Assembly: GCF_018200035.1 (NCBI RefSeq)
Contig: NZ_CP073581.1
Location: forward strand, 2,662,501-2,726,500
Direction of reading: 5' to 3'
Source of the DNA: Sulfitobacter albidus
GTDB taxonomy: Bacteria > Pseudomonadota > Alphaproteobacteria > Rhodobacterales > Rhodobacteraceae
DNA length: 64,000 bases
Below the pieces are notes generated by a model that was given only the letters and a program-made list of their open reading frames with translations, had not been told where the DNA came from and made no database searches. A program made the translations under genes and the position numbers. Numbering within the stretch: position 1 is the stretch's first letter; every line of letters begins with the position of its first letter. Below are positions 20,440 to 29,069 of this stretch, piece by piece.

Positions 20440-20493
20440 GGAACCAATGCGCGGACCGACTGTTGATGCGGTGGAATAACTGGAGACAAACTC

Positions 20494-20751
20494 ATGAAAA
20501 AGATTCTGATCGCCCTGCCCATGATGGCCGCACTCGCCGCCTGTGACACCCCGAACCAGGCCGCGCTGACAGGCGCCGCTCTGGGGGCTGCGACCGGTGT
20601 CGCGGTTTCGGGCGACGACGACAAGGTTGTCGGCGCCCTGGTCGGCGGCGCCGCAGGTGCCGCCGCAGGCAACTACATCGGGCGCGCCAACAACGGGCAG
20701 TGCGTCTATCAAAACAGCGCGGGCCAACGCTATACCGCTGCCTGCCCCTGA
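20494..20751 (+). CDS. Small glycine-zipper lipoprotein
   Basis: An 85-residue protein with a lipoprotein signal (MKKILIALPMMAALAAC, lipobox LAAC at residues 14-17). A glycine-zipper hydrophobic stretch follows (GAALGAATGVAVS and ALVGGAAGAAAGNYIG). The short C-terminus contains YQNSAGQRYTAACP. Similar small outer-membrane lipoproteins are common in Rhodobacteraceae; function unknown. It has a TGGAGA ribosome binding site and is followed at once by a strong terminator. Confidence 0.85.
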   Translation: MKKILIALPMMAALAACDTPNQAALTGAALGAATGVAVSGDDDKVVGALVGGAAGAAAGNYIGRANNGQCVYQNSAGQRYTAACP

Positions 20752-20776
20752 TCGCGCAGCCATACATCGTCCCCAA

Positions 20777-20803
20777 GGGCTCCCACGCGGGAGCCCTTTT
20801 TTT
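20777..20803 (+). terminator. Rho-independent terminator after the lipoprotein gene
   Basis: A perfect 8-bp stem GGGCTCCC / GGGAGCCC (20777-20784 and 20789-20796) with loop ACGC, followed by seven T residues. It ends the tpa-side transcript and isolates tauR from upstream readthrough. Confidence 0.95.
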
Positions 20804-20836
20804 GTGCCTGCGGGCCCCGTGTATTGGCATACTTTC

Positions 20837-20858
20837 TGTGCACGGGTTGTGCACGGTC
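20837..20858 (+). repeat. 11-bp direct repeat TGTGCACGGGT / TGTGCACGGTC
   Basis: Two adjacent near-identical 11-mers at exactly one-helical-turn spacing, 166 bp upstream of tauR, just after the terminator. A closely related pair (TGTGTACGCGC / TGTGTACGCCG) occurs at 59596-59617. It could be a protein-binding site; the factor is unknown. Confidence 0.55.
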
Positions 20859-20978
20859 CGTGCATCGTCAAACCATCTCGAAATCGATACTGAGTGAAAC
20901 CTTAAGTCTCAATAAGCGCTTCCATTATCAGATCAGGTAGCGTATGATAATGACATTGAAAGCCAAAATCACTCTCCG

Positions 20979-21011
20979 ATAGGTCCAATTTGCAATCCAC
21001 ATAAGGCCAGT
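20979..21011. promoter_or_regulatory. Putative TauR autoregulatory operator
   Basis: ATAGGTCCAAT (20979-20989) and ATAAGGCCAGT (21001-21011) form a direct repeat with 22-bp offset. On the minus strand each is close to the CTGGACYTAA TauR motif. The second copy ends only 13 bp before the tauR start codon, so binding here would be expected to affect tauR expression directly. Confidence 0.6.
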
Positions 21012-21024
21012 CTAGAAAGGTGTT

Positions 21025-22509
21025 ATGGCGCTTCCGGTCGAGACATTCTTTCTGCAACCCGACGCACAGGGCACGCTGCAATCGCAGATCCAGCAGATGA
21101 TTGCACAGGGCATACTGTCGGGACGTTTCCAGCCCGGAGAAAAGCTGCCCTCGACCCGCAAACTCGCCACGCATCTCGGCGTCAGCCGCATCACCGTCAC
21201 GATTGCCTACACCGAATTGTTGGCCAACGACTACCTCACGTCCAAGGGGCGGTCGGGCTATTTTGTGTCCGAAAACGCGCCAACGCCGCCGAGCTTTTCA
21301 CCCACGCCCGACGCGGAAGATGCCGTGGATTGGGCACGCGCGCTCGGCCAGCGCTTTAGCGGTGGCGTGACGCCCAGCAAGCCGCAGGATTGGTCAAAAT
21401 ACCGCTATCCCTTTGTCTACGGCCAGGCCGATCAGTCGCTGTTTGACCACGCCAATTGGCGGCTCTGCGCCTTGCAGGCCCTGGGCCAGCGCGACTTTGA
21501 ATCCATGACGTCGGATTACTACGATCAGGACGATCCGAACCTCATCGAATTCATCGCCCGCCACACCCTGCCGCGTCGCGGCATCACCGCAAAGCCCGAA
21601 CAGATCCTGATCACCATGGGCGCGCAGAATGCGCTGTGGATGACGGCGCAGGTACTGCTGACGCAACGCCGCCGCGCGGCGCTGGAGGATCCCTGCTACC
21701 ACGCGCTGCGCGATATCCTGATCCAGTCGCGTTGCCATGTGAACCCCGTGCGCGTGGACGCCGACGGCCTCCCGCCCGAGGCGATTCCACCCGATACGGA
21801 CGTCATCTTCACCACCCCCAGCCACCAGTGCCCGACCAACGCCACCATGCCACTGGCGCGCCGCCGCGCCCTTCTGGAACGTGCCCGCCAGATGGACGCG
21901 CTGATCGTCGAGGACGATTACGAGTTCGAGACATCGTTCCTGCGCGCGCCATCGCCCGCGCTCAAATCGCTCGATACCGACGGGCGGGTGATCTATGTCG
22001 GGAGCTTTTCCAAATCGCTGTTTCCCGGTCTGCGCCTGGGCTATCTGGTGGGGTCCGAGCCGTTTATCCGCGAGGCCCGCGCCCTGCGCGCCAGCGTGCT
22101 GCGCCACCCGCCGGGCCACACCCAGCGCACGGCGGCCTATTTCCTGTCGCTGGGCCATTACGATGCGCTGGTGCGCCGCATGGGCAACGCGCTGCATGAC
22201 CGCCGCGCGCGTATGGAGGAAGGCATCCGCGCCCACGGGCTGCAAGTGGCGGGCCAAGGGGCGCACGGTGGTTCATCTTTCTGGATGCGCGCGCCCGATC
22301 ACATCGACACCCATGCGCTGGCCGCACGTCTGCGTCAGCGCGGCGTGCTGATCGAGCCGGGGCAATCGTTCTTCGGCGGCGCGGAAAGACCGCGCAACTT
22401 CTACCGGCTGGGCTACAGCTCGATCCCCGCAACCCGCATCGCCGACGGGCTCGCAGAGCTTGCGCGCGGCATCGCGCAGACCTCCGGCATTGGCCATATC
22501 CGGGCATAG
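21025..22509 (+). CDS. tauR: Taurine-responsive MocR/GntR-family regulator TauR
   Basis: A 494-residue fusion of an N-terminal GntR winged helix (about residues 15-80; GEKLPSTRKLATHLGVSRITVTIAY) to a class I aminotransferase-like PLP domain. The latter has ITMGAQNALWMTAQVLL, LIVEDDYEFETSF and the Schiff-base Lys in YVGSFSKSLFPGLRLGY. MocR proteins sense an amine through PLP. TauR homologues activate tpa and xsc when taurine is present. It has an AAAGG ribosome binding site and lies between tpa and xsc, with putative operators in front of itself and between tauA and tpa. Confidence 0.93.
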   Translation: MALPVETFFLQPDAQGTLQSQIQQMIAQGILSGRFQPGEKLPSTRKLATHLGVSRITVTIAYTELLANDYLTSKGRSGYFVSENAPTPPSFSPTPDAEDAVDWARALGQRFSGGVTPSKPQDWSKYRYPFVYGQADQSLFDHANWRLCALQALGQRDFESMTSDYYDQDDPNLIEFIARHTLPRRGITAKPEQILITMGAQNALWMTAQVLLTQRRRAALEDPCYHALRDILIQSRCHVNPVRVDADGLPPEAIPPDTDVIFTTPSHQCPTNATMPLARRRALLERARQMDALIVEDDYEFETSFLRAPSPALKSLDTDGRVIYVGSFSKSLFPGLRLGYLVGSEPFIREARALRASVLRHPPGHTQRTAAYFLSLGHYDALVRRMGNALHDRRARMEEGIRAHGLQVAGQGAHGGSSFWMRAPDHIDTHALAARLRQRGVLIEPGQSFFGGAERPRNFYRLGYSSIPATRIADGLAELARGIAQTSGIGHIRA

Positions 22510-22593
22510 AAACTGGCCCTAACACTCAACCGCCCACCCCGGTATCCTGCGTGCAACGCAAGAATCGCCCTGTAATCTGACAAGGAACCCCCC

Positions 22594-24372
22594 ATGAAAA
22601 TGACGACCGAAGAAGCCTTTGTAAAAACGCTCCAGCGCCACGGCATCCAGCATGCCTTTGGTATTATCGGCTCGGCCATGATGCCGATCTCGGATATCTT
22701 CCCCAAGGCGGGGATCACCTTCTGGGACTGCGCGCACGAAGGCTCCGGCGGCTTCATGGCCGATGGCTACACCCGTGCGACCGGCAAGATGTCGATGATG
22801 ATCGCGCAGAACGGCCCCGGCATCACCAACTTCGTCACCGCCGTGAAAACCGCATACTGGAATCACACCCCTTTGCTTTTGGTTACCCCACAGGCCGCGA
22901 ACAAGACGATCGGTCAGGGCGGCTTCCAGGAGATGGAGCAGATGAACCTGTTCGCCGACTGTGTCGCCTATCAGGAAGAGGTCCGCGACCCGTCCCGCAT
23001 CGCGGAGACGCTGAACCGCGTGATCATCCAGGCCAAGCGCGCCTCTGCCCCCGCCCAGATCAACGTGCCGCGTGATTTCTGGACGCAGGTGATCGACATC
23101 GAGATCCCCGAGATCGTGGAATTCGAGCGCCCCAACGGTGGCGAAGAAGCGATTGCCAAGGCCGCCGAACTGCTGTCCTCGGCCAAATTTCCCGTCATCC
23201 TCAACGGCGCCGGTGTGGTGCTGGCCAAGGGCGGGATTGAGGCCTCCAAGGTGCTGGCCGAAAAGCTCGACGCACCCGTTTGCGTGGGCTACCAGCACAA
23301 TGACGCCTTCCCCGGGAACCACCCCCTGTTTGCCGGGCCGCTGGGCTACAACGGCTCGAAAGCCGGGATGGAGCTGATTTCGAAAGCGGATGTTGTGCTG
23401 TGCCTTGGCACCCGTCTCAACCCGTTCTCGACCCTGCCGGGGTACGGCATCGACTACTGGCCGCAGGACGCCAAGATCATTCAGGTCGACATCAACCCCG
23501 ACCGCATCGGCCTGACCAAGAAAGTGACCGTGGGCATCGTGGGCGACGCGGCGAAGGTCGCCAAATCCCTGACCGAAAAGCTTGCCGATACGGCCGGCGA
23601 CACCGACCGCGACGCGCGCAAGGCAATGATCGCACAGACAAAATCGGCATGGGCGCAGGAGCTGACCTCGATGAACGAGGAGCAGGACGATCCCGGCACC
23701 ACCTGGAACGAACGTGCCCGCGCGGCCAAGCCTGACTGGATGAGCCCCCGCATGGCGTGGCGCGCGATCCAGCAGGCGCTGCCCGTCGAGGCGATCATCA
23801 GTTCCGACATCGGCAACAACTGCGCCATCGGTAACGCCTATCCGGCGTTCAACGAGGGCCGCAAATATCTGGCGCCCGGTCTGTTCGGCCCCTGCGGCTA
23901 CGGCCTGCCCGCCATCGTCGGCGCCAAGATCGGCCAACCCGACGTGCCCGTCGTGGGCTTTGCCGGGGACGGCGCGTTCGGCATCGCGGTGAATGAGCTG
24001 ACGGCCATCGGCCGCGGCGAATGGCCTGCGGTCACGCAAATCGTTTTCCGCAACTACCAGTGGGGCGCGGAAAAGCGGAACTCGACCCTGTGGTTCGAGG
24101 ATAACTTTGTCGGCACCGAGCTGGACGAGGAAGTCTCCTACGCGGGCATCGCCAAGGCGTGCGGCCTCGAAGGTGTGGTTGCCCGCACCCAGGAAGAGCT
24201 GACCGCCGCACTGGCCAAGGCGATCGAGGATCAGATGAAGCACGGCAAGACCACGCTCATCGAGGCCATGATCAACCAGGAACTGGGTGAGCCCTTCCGC
24301 CGCGACGCGATGAAAAAACCCGTCGCCGTGGCCGGGATCGACCCCGCCGACATGCGCGAACAAACGGTCTGA
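22594..24372 (+). CDS. xsc: Sulfoacetaldehyde acetyltransferase
   Basis: A 592-residue thiamine-diphosphate enzyme that cleaves sulfoacetaldehyde with phosphate to acetyl phosphate and sulfite. It shows the N-terminal pyrimidine-binding domain with the activating Glu region (CAHEGSGGFMADGYTRATGK), a central domain, and the C-terminal ThDP/Mg site from GFAGDGAFG (Asp about residue 459) to FRNYQWGAEKRN. AAGGAAC precedes the start. It is followed by pta, which uses the acetyl phosphate, and then soeABC, which can remove the sulfite. A single CTGGCCCTAA motif at 22513-22522 upstream is one mismatch from a TauR half-site. Confidence 0.96.
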   Translation: MKMTTEEAFVKTLQRHGIQHAFGIIGSAMMPISDIFPKAGITFWDCAHEGSGGFMADGYTRATGKMSMMIAQNGPGITNFVTAVKTAYWNHTPLLLVTPQAANKTIGQGGFQEMEQMNLFADCVAYQEEVRDPSRIAETLNRVIIQAKRASAPAQINVPRDFWTQVIDIEIPEIVEFERPNGGEEAIAKAAELLSSAKFPVILNGAGVVLAKGGIEASKVLAEKLDAPVCVGYQHNDAFPGNHPLFAGPLGYNGSKAGMELISKADVVLCLGTRLNPFSTLPGYGIDYWPQDAKIIQVDINPDRIGLTKKVTVGIVGDAAKVAKSLTEKLADTAGDTDRDARKAMIAQTKSAWAQELTSMNEEQDDPGTTWNERARAAKPDWMSPRMAWRAIQQALPVEAIISSDIGNNCAIGNAYPAFNEGRKYLAPGLFGPCGYGLPAIVGAKIGQPDVPVVGFAGDGAFGIAVNELTAIGRGEWPAVTQIVFRNYQWGAEKRNSTLWFEDNFVGTELDEEVSYAGIAKACGLEGVVARTQEELTAALAKAIEDQMKHGKTTLIEAMINQELGEPFRRDAMKKPVAVAGIDPADMREQTV

Positions 24373-24404
24373 GTGCAGACCGCCACACATAAAGGGATCA
24401 GGCC

Positions 24405-25415
24405 ATGAGCGTGCTGCGCGATCTACAAACCCGCGCCGCCGCCCGGCCTGCCCATATCGTCCTGAGCGAAGGCCACGACCCCCGGGTCGTGGCCGGTGCG
24501 CTGGCCGCCCTTGACGCGGGAATGGGGCCGATCACCCTTGTCGGTCCCGCCGCCGAAATCAACGCACAGCTGGCGCGCGCGGATGCCACCGGCGCCAAGG
24601 CGCTGACGATTCAGGATCCCGAAACATCGCCGCTGACCGAGGCTTACGCCGCGCTGTATTTCGAGCTGCGCAAGCATAAGGGCGTGAGCGAGGATGTCGC
24701 GGCGCGGGCCGCCCGCGATCCGCTGAATTTTGCGGCCCTCATGGTGCGCAACGGCGATGCCGATGGCACCGTCGGCGGCGCGGTCGCCACCACCTCTGAC
24801 ACCGTGCGCGCGGCCCTGCAGATGATCGGCAAGGCGCCCGATGCGGCCCTTGTGTCGTCTTTTTTCCTCATGGCGCTGCCCGATGGGCATCCTTCGGGGC
24901 GCAGCGCCATGGTCTTTGGCGATTGTGGGCTTGTCATCGACCCCGATGCGGGCGAACTCGCCGCCATCGCCGCGCAATCCGCCGCCTCCTGCGCGCAGCT
25001 ACTGGGCGACGCGCCGAAAATCGGCATGCTCAGCTTTTCCACCAAGGGATCGGCCCGGCACGAGCGCGTGACCAAGGTCACCGATGCGCTGGCGATCCTG
25101 CAGCGCGATCATCCCCACCTGCCCGCCGACGGCGAGCTGCAATTCGACGCGGCGTTCGTGCCCGACGTCGGCGCGTCCAAGGCACCGGGATCGGATGTGG
25201 CAGGCCACGCCAACGTGCTGATCTTTCCCAACCTGGACGCGGGCAACATCGGCTACAAGATCGCCCAGCGCATCGGCGGCTGCGACGCCATCGGCCCCGT
25301 GCTGCAGGGCCTCGCGCGCCCCGCGAACGATTTGTCACGGGGCTGCACCGCGCAGGATGTGACAAACATCATCGCCGTGACCACCCTTCAGGCCACCCCT
25401 CAGGAGCCATCATGA
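24405..25415 (+). CDS. pta: Phosphate acetyltransferase
   Basis: A 336-residue stand-alone PTA/PTB-domain enzyme converting the acetyl phosphate from Xsc to acetyl-CoA. Recognisable segments are ARPAHIVLSEGHDPRVVAGA near the start, GTVGGAVATTSDTVRAALQMIG, the MALPDG...VFGDCG region, KIGMLSFSTKGSARH and the C-terminal NLDAGNIGYKIAQRIGGCDAIGP. It lacks the N-terminal DRTGG regulatory region of long Pta proteins, as expected for the taurine-associated form. It begins 32 bp after xsc, and its stop overlaps the soeA start (ATGA). Confidence 0.94.
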   Translation: MSVLRDLQTRAAARPAHIVLSEGHDPRVVAGALAALDAGMGPITLVGPAAEINAQLARADATGAKALTIQDPETSPLTEAYAALYFELRKHKGVSEDVAARAARDPLNFAALMVRNGDADGTVGGAVATTSDTVRAALQMIGKAPDAALVSSFFLMALPDGHPSGRSAMVFGDCGLVIDPDAGELAAIAAQSAASCAQLLGDAPKIGMLSFSTKGSARHERVTKVTDALAILQRDHPHLPADGELQFDAAFVPDVGASKAPGSDVAGHANVLIFPNLDAGNIGYKIAQRIGGCDAIGPVLQGLARPANDLSRGCTAQDVTNIIAVTTLQATPQEPS

Positions 25416-28237
25416 CCCATAAACAGCCGACACTGGATCTCAGCCCCAAGGTCTCTGACGAGGTGCGCAAGACGACCTGCTACATGTGCGCCTGCCGCTG
25501 CGGCATCAACGTGCACATGAAGGAAGGCAAGGTCGCCTATATCGAGGGCAACCGCGATCACCCGGTCAATCAGGGCGTGCTCTGTGCCAAGGGCTCTGCC
25601 GGGATCATGCAGCACAACGCGCCCTCGCGCCTGCGCGCCCCGATGAAACGCGTTGGCAACCGCGGCGAGGGCAAATTCGAGGAAATCTCCTGGGAAGAGG
25701 CCTACGGCATCGCCGAAGGCTGGCTCAGACCCATCCGCGAAACGGACCCTTCAAAGCTCGCGTTCTTCACCGGGCGCGACCAGTCGCAGTCGTTCACCTC
25801 GATGTGGGCACAAAGCTTTGGCACGCCCAACTACGCAGCCCACGGCGGGTTCTGCTCGGTCAACATGGCGGCGGCGGGCATCTACACCATGGGCGGGGCG
25901 TTCTGGGAATTCGGCCAGCCCGATTGGGACCATACCAAGCTTTTCATGCTGTTCGGCGTGGCCGAGGATCACGACAGCAACCCGATCAAGATGGGCATCG
26001 GCAAGATCAAGAAACGCGGCGCCCGCGTGATCGGCGTGAACCCGATCCGCACCGGCTACAACGCCGTGGCCGACGATTGGGTGGGCATCACGCCGGGCAC
26101 CGACGGTCTGTTCATCCTCTCGATGATCCATTGCCTGATGAAGGCCGGGAAGATCGATTTCCACTACCTCGCGCAATATACCGACGCCGCCGTGCTGCTG
26201 AACGGCGACGAAAAATCGCCCGATTTCGGGATGAAACTGCGCGACGAGGACGGCAAAGAGCTGGTCATCGACCGCGCGACCGGCAAGCCGACCGCCTTTG
26301 ACAAGAAAGGCGTGCGCCCCGATCTGACCGCCACGCACCGCGTCGCCGACGTGACGCATAAGCCCGTGTTCCACCAGATGGTCGAGATGTATCTCGACGA
26401 CAAATACGCGCCCGAGGCCGTGGCCGAAACAGTTGGCTTGCCCGCCGCCCGCATCCGTGCGCTCGCAGCCGAATTGGCGCGCGTGGCCTTTGACGAGGCG
26501 TTCGAACTGGCCCATGAATGGACCGATTTCCGAGGCGAGACGCACCAGACCATGACCGGCCGCCCGGTGTCCTTCCACGCCATGCGCGGCATTTCGGCCC
26601 ACGCCAACGGGTTCCAGACCTGCCGCGCGCTGCACACGCTGCAAATCCTGCTTGGCACCGTCGAGGTGCCCGGCGGCTTCCGCTTCAAACCGCCCTACCC
26701 CAAACCCGCGACGGCCCACCCCAAACCGCATTGCAAGGTCACGCCGGGCGCCCCGCTCGACGGGCCGCACCTGGGCTTTGTGCACGGGCCGGAGGATCTG
26801 GCACTCAAGGACGACGGCACGCCCGCCCGTATCGACAAGGCTTATACCTGGGAAAACCCCATGTCCGCCCACGGGCTGATGCATATGGTGATCTCGAACG
26901 CCTACGCGGGCGATCCCTACAAGATCGACACGCTGTTCATGTATATGGCCAACATGTCGTGGAATTCGTCGATGAACACGACCGGCGTGCAGCAGATGCT
27001 CACCGACCGCGATGAAAGCGGCGAATACGTGATCCCGCGCATCATCTACTCGGATGCCTACAGCTCCGAAATGGTCGCCTACGCCGATCTGATTCTGCCC
27101 GATACGACCTATCTGGAACGGCACGACTGTATCTCCCTGCTCGACCGCCCGATCTGCGAGGCGGACGCGGCGGCGGATGCGATCCGCTGGCCGGTGGTGG
27201 AGCCTGACCGCAACGTCAAAGGCTTCCAATCCGCGCTTTGCGATCTGGGCGCCCGGCTGGGCCTGCCCGCCTTTACCAACGCGGACGGAAGCCAGAAATA
27301 CGCCGATTACGCCGACTACATCGTCAACCACGAACGCCGCCCCGGTGTCGGGCCGCTGGCCGGCTGGCGCATGGGCGAGAACGGGCTGCAGTCCGGGCGC
27401 GGCGGCGTGAACGAAAGCCAGCTCGACAATTACATCGAAAACGGTGGGTTCTTTGTTGAGCATATCCCCGACGGGGCCAACTACTACAAACCGTGGAACA
27501 TGGCCTATCAGGAGTGGGCCGTGAAGATGGGCCTGTTCGATGCGCCGCAGCCCTATCTGTTCACCCTCTATTCGGAGCCGATGCGCAAATTCCAGCGCGC
27601 TGCCGAAGGCCACGGGGAGCGGCAGCCCCCCGAGCACTTGCGCGCGCGCCTCAAGGAAAAGATGTCGCCCCTGCCGATCTGGTACGAGACCGATCAGGAG
27701 GGCAACGAGGGCTTCACCATCACCGCACTCACCCAGCGCCCGATGGCGATGTATCACAGCTGGGGCAGCCAGAACGCCTGGCTGCGCCAACTGCACGGGC
27801 GCAACCCGATGTATCTGCCGACCAAGCTGATGCGCGCGCATGACCTGCAAGACGGCGACTGGGCCGAGATCACCTCCCCCCACGGCGCGATCACGGTGCC
27901 GGTGATGGAGATGGCCGCGCTCAACGACAATACAATCTGGACGTGGAACGCCATCGGCAAACGCAAGGGCGCCTGGGCGCTGGAGCCGGACGCGCCGGAG
28001 GCGACCAAGGGCTTTCTGCTCAACCACCTCATTCACGAGCTGATGCCCCCCAAGGGCGACGGGCTGCGCTGGGCCAATTCCGACCCGATCACCGGGCAGG
28101 CGGCGTGGTTCGACCTCAAGGTCGCGCTGAAAAAGGTCGCCGCGCCCAGTGATGCGCAAAGCCGGCCGGCGATGCCGCCCATCGCCTCGCCCGTGGGCAC
28201 CGGCCCGGAAGAGTTGAAATGGAAGGTCGGCAAATGA
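25412..28237 (+). CDS. soeA: Sulfite dehydrogenase SoeA, molybdopterin oxidoreductase subunit
   Basis: A 941-residue DMSO-reductase-family catalytic subunit, start MTHKQPTLDLSPKVSDEVRK with AGGAG upstream. An N-terminal [4Fe-4S] site is formed by Cys23, Cys26, Cys30 and Cys58. The bis-MGD-binding domains follow, with a dinucleotide-binding C-terminus (GRNPMYLPTKLMRAHDLQDGDWAEI). There is no Tat signal, consistent with the cytoplasmic SoeABC enzyme that oxidises sulfite to sulfate and passes electrons to quinone. Being translationally coupled to pta and downstream of xsc strongly supports sulfite as substrate. A generic DmsA-type reductase is the alternative from sequence alone. Confidence 0.88.
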   Translation: MTHKQPTLDLSPKVSDEVRKTTCYMCACRCGINVHMKEGKVAYIEGNRDHPVNQGVLCAKGSAGIMQHNAPSRLRAPMKRVGNRGEGKFEEISWEEAYGIAEGWLRPIRETDPSKLAFFTGRDQSQSFTSMWAQSFGTPNYAAHGGFCSVNMAAAGIYTMGGAFWEFGQPDWDHTKLFMLFGVAEDHDSNPIKMGIGKIKKRGARVIGVNPIRTGYNAVADDWVGITPGTDGLFILSMIHCLMKAGKIDFHYLAQYTDAAVLLNGDEKSPDFGMKLRDEDGKELVIDRATGKPTAFDKKGVRPDLTATHRVADVTHKPVFHQMVEMYLDDKYAPEAVAETVGLPAARIRALAAELARVAFDEAFELAHEWTDFRGETHQTMTGRPVSFHAMRGISAHANGFQTCRALHTLQILLGTVEVPGGFRFKPPYPKPATAHPKPHCKVTPGAPLDGPHLGFVHGPEDLALKDDGTPARIDKAYTWENPMSAHGLMHMVISNAYAGDPYKIDTLFMYMANMSWNSSMNTTGVQQMLTDRDESGEYVIPRIIYSDAYSSEMVAYADLILPDTTYLERHDCISLLDRPICEADAAADAIRWPVVEPDRNVKGFQSALCDLGARLGLPAFTNADGSQKYADYADYIVNHERRPGVGPLAGWRMGENGLQSGRGGVNESQLDNYIENGGFFVEHIPDGANYYKPWNMAYQEWAVKMGLFDAPQPYLFTLYSEPMRKFQRAAEGHGERQPPEHLRARLKEKMSPLPIWYETDQEGNEGFTITALTQRPMAMYHSWGSQNAWLRQLHGRNPMYLPTKLMRAHDLQDGDWAEITSPHGAITVPVMEMAALNDNTIWTWNAIGKRKGAWALEPDAPEATKGFLLNHLIHELMPPKGDGLRWANSDPITGQAAWFDLKVALKKVAAPSDAQSRPAMPPIASPVGTGPEELKWKVGK

Positions 28238-28244
28238 GCGCGAT

Positions 28245-28288
28245 AAAATTTTTCGAAAAATTTTGCCCGGAATTTTCGAAAATTCCGG
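28245..28288. repeat. Tandem double palindrome, copy B (inside the soe operon)
   Basis: A perfect 20-bp palindrome at 28245-28264 (half-site AAAATTTTTC) and a perfect 22-bp palindrome at 28267-28288 (half-site CCGGAATTTTC), separated by two bases. It fills most of the 73-bp soeA-soeB spacer, ending 22 bp before the soeB start. It can form two stable hairpins in the polycistronic mRNA, unlike the otherwise overlapping joints of this operon. Confidence 0.85.
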
Positions 28289-28310
28289 CTCCGGCGGCAA
28301 AGGACACGAC

Positions 28311-29069
28311 ATGACCCAACTGCCCACCCACACCGATAAAAAGCTCGGCCTTGTCATCGATCTGGATACCTGCGTCGGCTGTCATGCCTGCGTCATCTCC
28401 TGCAAGGGATGGAACACCGAGAACTACGGCGCGCCCCTGTCGGATCAGGATCCCTACGGCGCGAACCCCTCGGGCACCTTCCTCAACCGCGTGCACAGCT
28501 ACGAGGTTCAGCCGCAAGGGGGCGAGGCGCAGCTGATCCACTTCCCCAAATCCTGCCTGCACTGCGAGGACGCGCCCTGCGTCACCGTCTGCCCCACCGG
28601 CGCCAGCTACAAACGGGTCGAGGACGGCATCGTGCTGGTCAACGAAAGTGATTGCATCGGCTGCGGCCTGTGCGCCTGGGCCTGCCCCTACGGCGCGCGC
28701 GAGATGGACGCCGCCGAAGGCGTGATGAAGAAATGCACGCTCTGCGTCGATCGCATCTACAACGAAAACCTCCCCGAAGAAGACCGCCAGCCCGCCTGCG
28801 TGCGCACCTGCCCCTCAGGCGCACGGCACTTCGGCGATCTGGGGGATCCCGATTCCGACGTCAGCCAGCTGGTGGCCGAGCGGGGCGGCGTCGACCTGAT
28901 GCCCGAACAGGGCACAAAACCCGTCAACCAATACCTGCCGCCCCGCCCCAAGGACCAGCTGGGCGCGTCAGACGAACAGATCGACATCCTCGCCCCCTTC
29001 CTTGAGCCTGTCGCGTCAGAGCCGCAGGGCTTTCTCGGCTGGCTCGACAAGACGCTGGAGAAACTCTGA
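28311..29069 (+). CDS. soeB: Sulfite dehydrogenase SoeB, iron-sulfur subunit
   Basis: A 252-residue four-cluster ferredoxin-like electron-transfer subunit. Start MTQLPTHTDKKLGLVIDLDT (ATG at 28311, AAAGGAC upstream). Earlier in-frame codons run through the palindromic spacer and were rejected. Four cysteine groups are complete: C21/C24/C27/C31, C82/C85/C90/C94, C115/C118/C121/C125 and C142/C145/C163/C167. It carries electrons from SoeA to SoeC. Its stop overlaps the soeC start by one base. Confidence 0.9.
   Translation: MTQLPTHTDKKLGLVIDLDTCVGCHACVISCKGWNTENYGAPLSDQDPYGANPSGTFLNRVHSYEVQPQGGEAQLIHFPKSCLHCEDAPCVTVCPTGASYKRVEDGIVLVNESDCIGCGLCAWACPYGAREMDAAEGVMKKCTLCVDRIYNENLPEEDRQPACVRTCPSGARHFGDLGDPDSDVSQLVAERGGVDLMPEQGTKPVNQYLPPRPKDQLGASDEQIDILAPFLEPVASEPQGFLGWLDKTLEKL

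Noticed and set aside
22519..24390. Minus-strand 623-codon frame opposite xsc
   Set aside because: Antisense shadow of a strongly conserved enzyme gene; low-complexity Gly/Asp/Val/His-rich product.
24923..25411. Upstream extension of the soeA reading frame
   Set aside because: It lies inside pta in another frame and is Arg-rich. The ATG at 25412 has AGGAG and the pta overlap typical of this operon.
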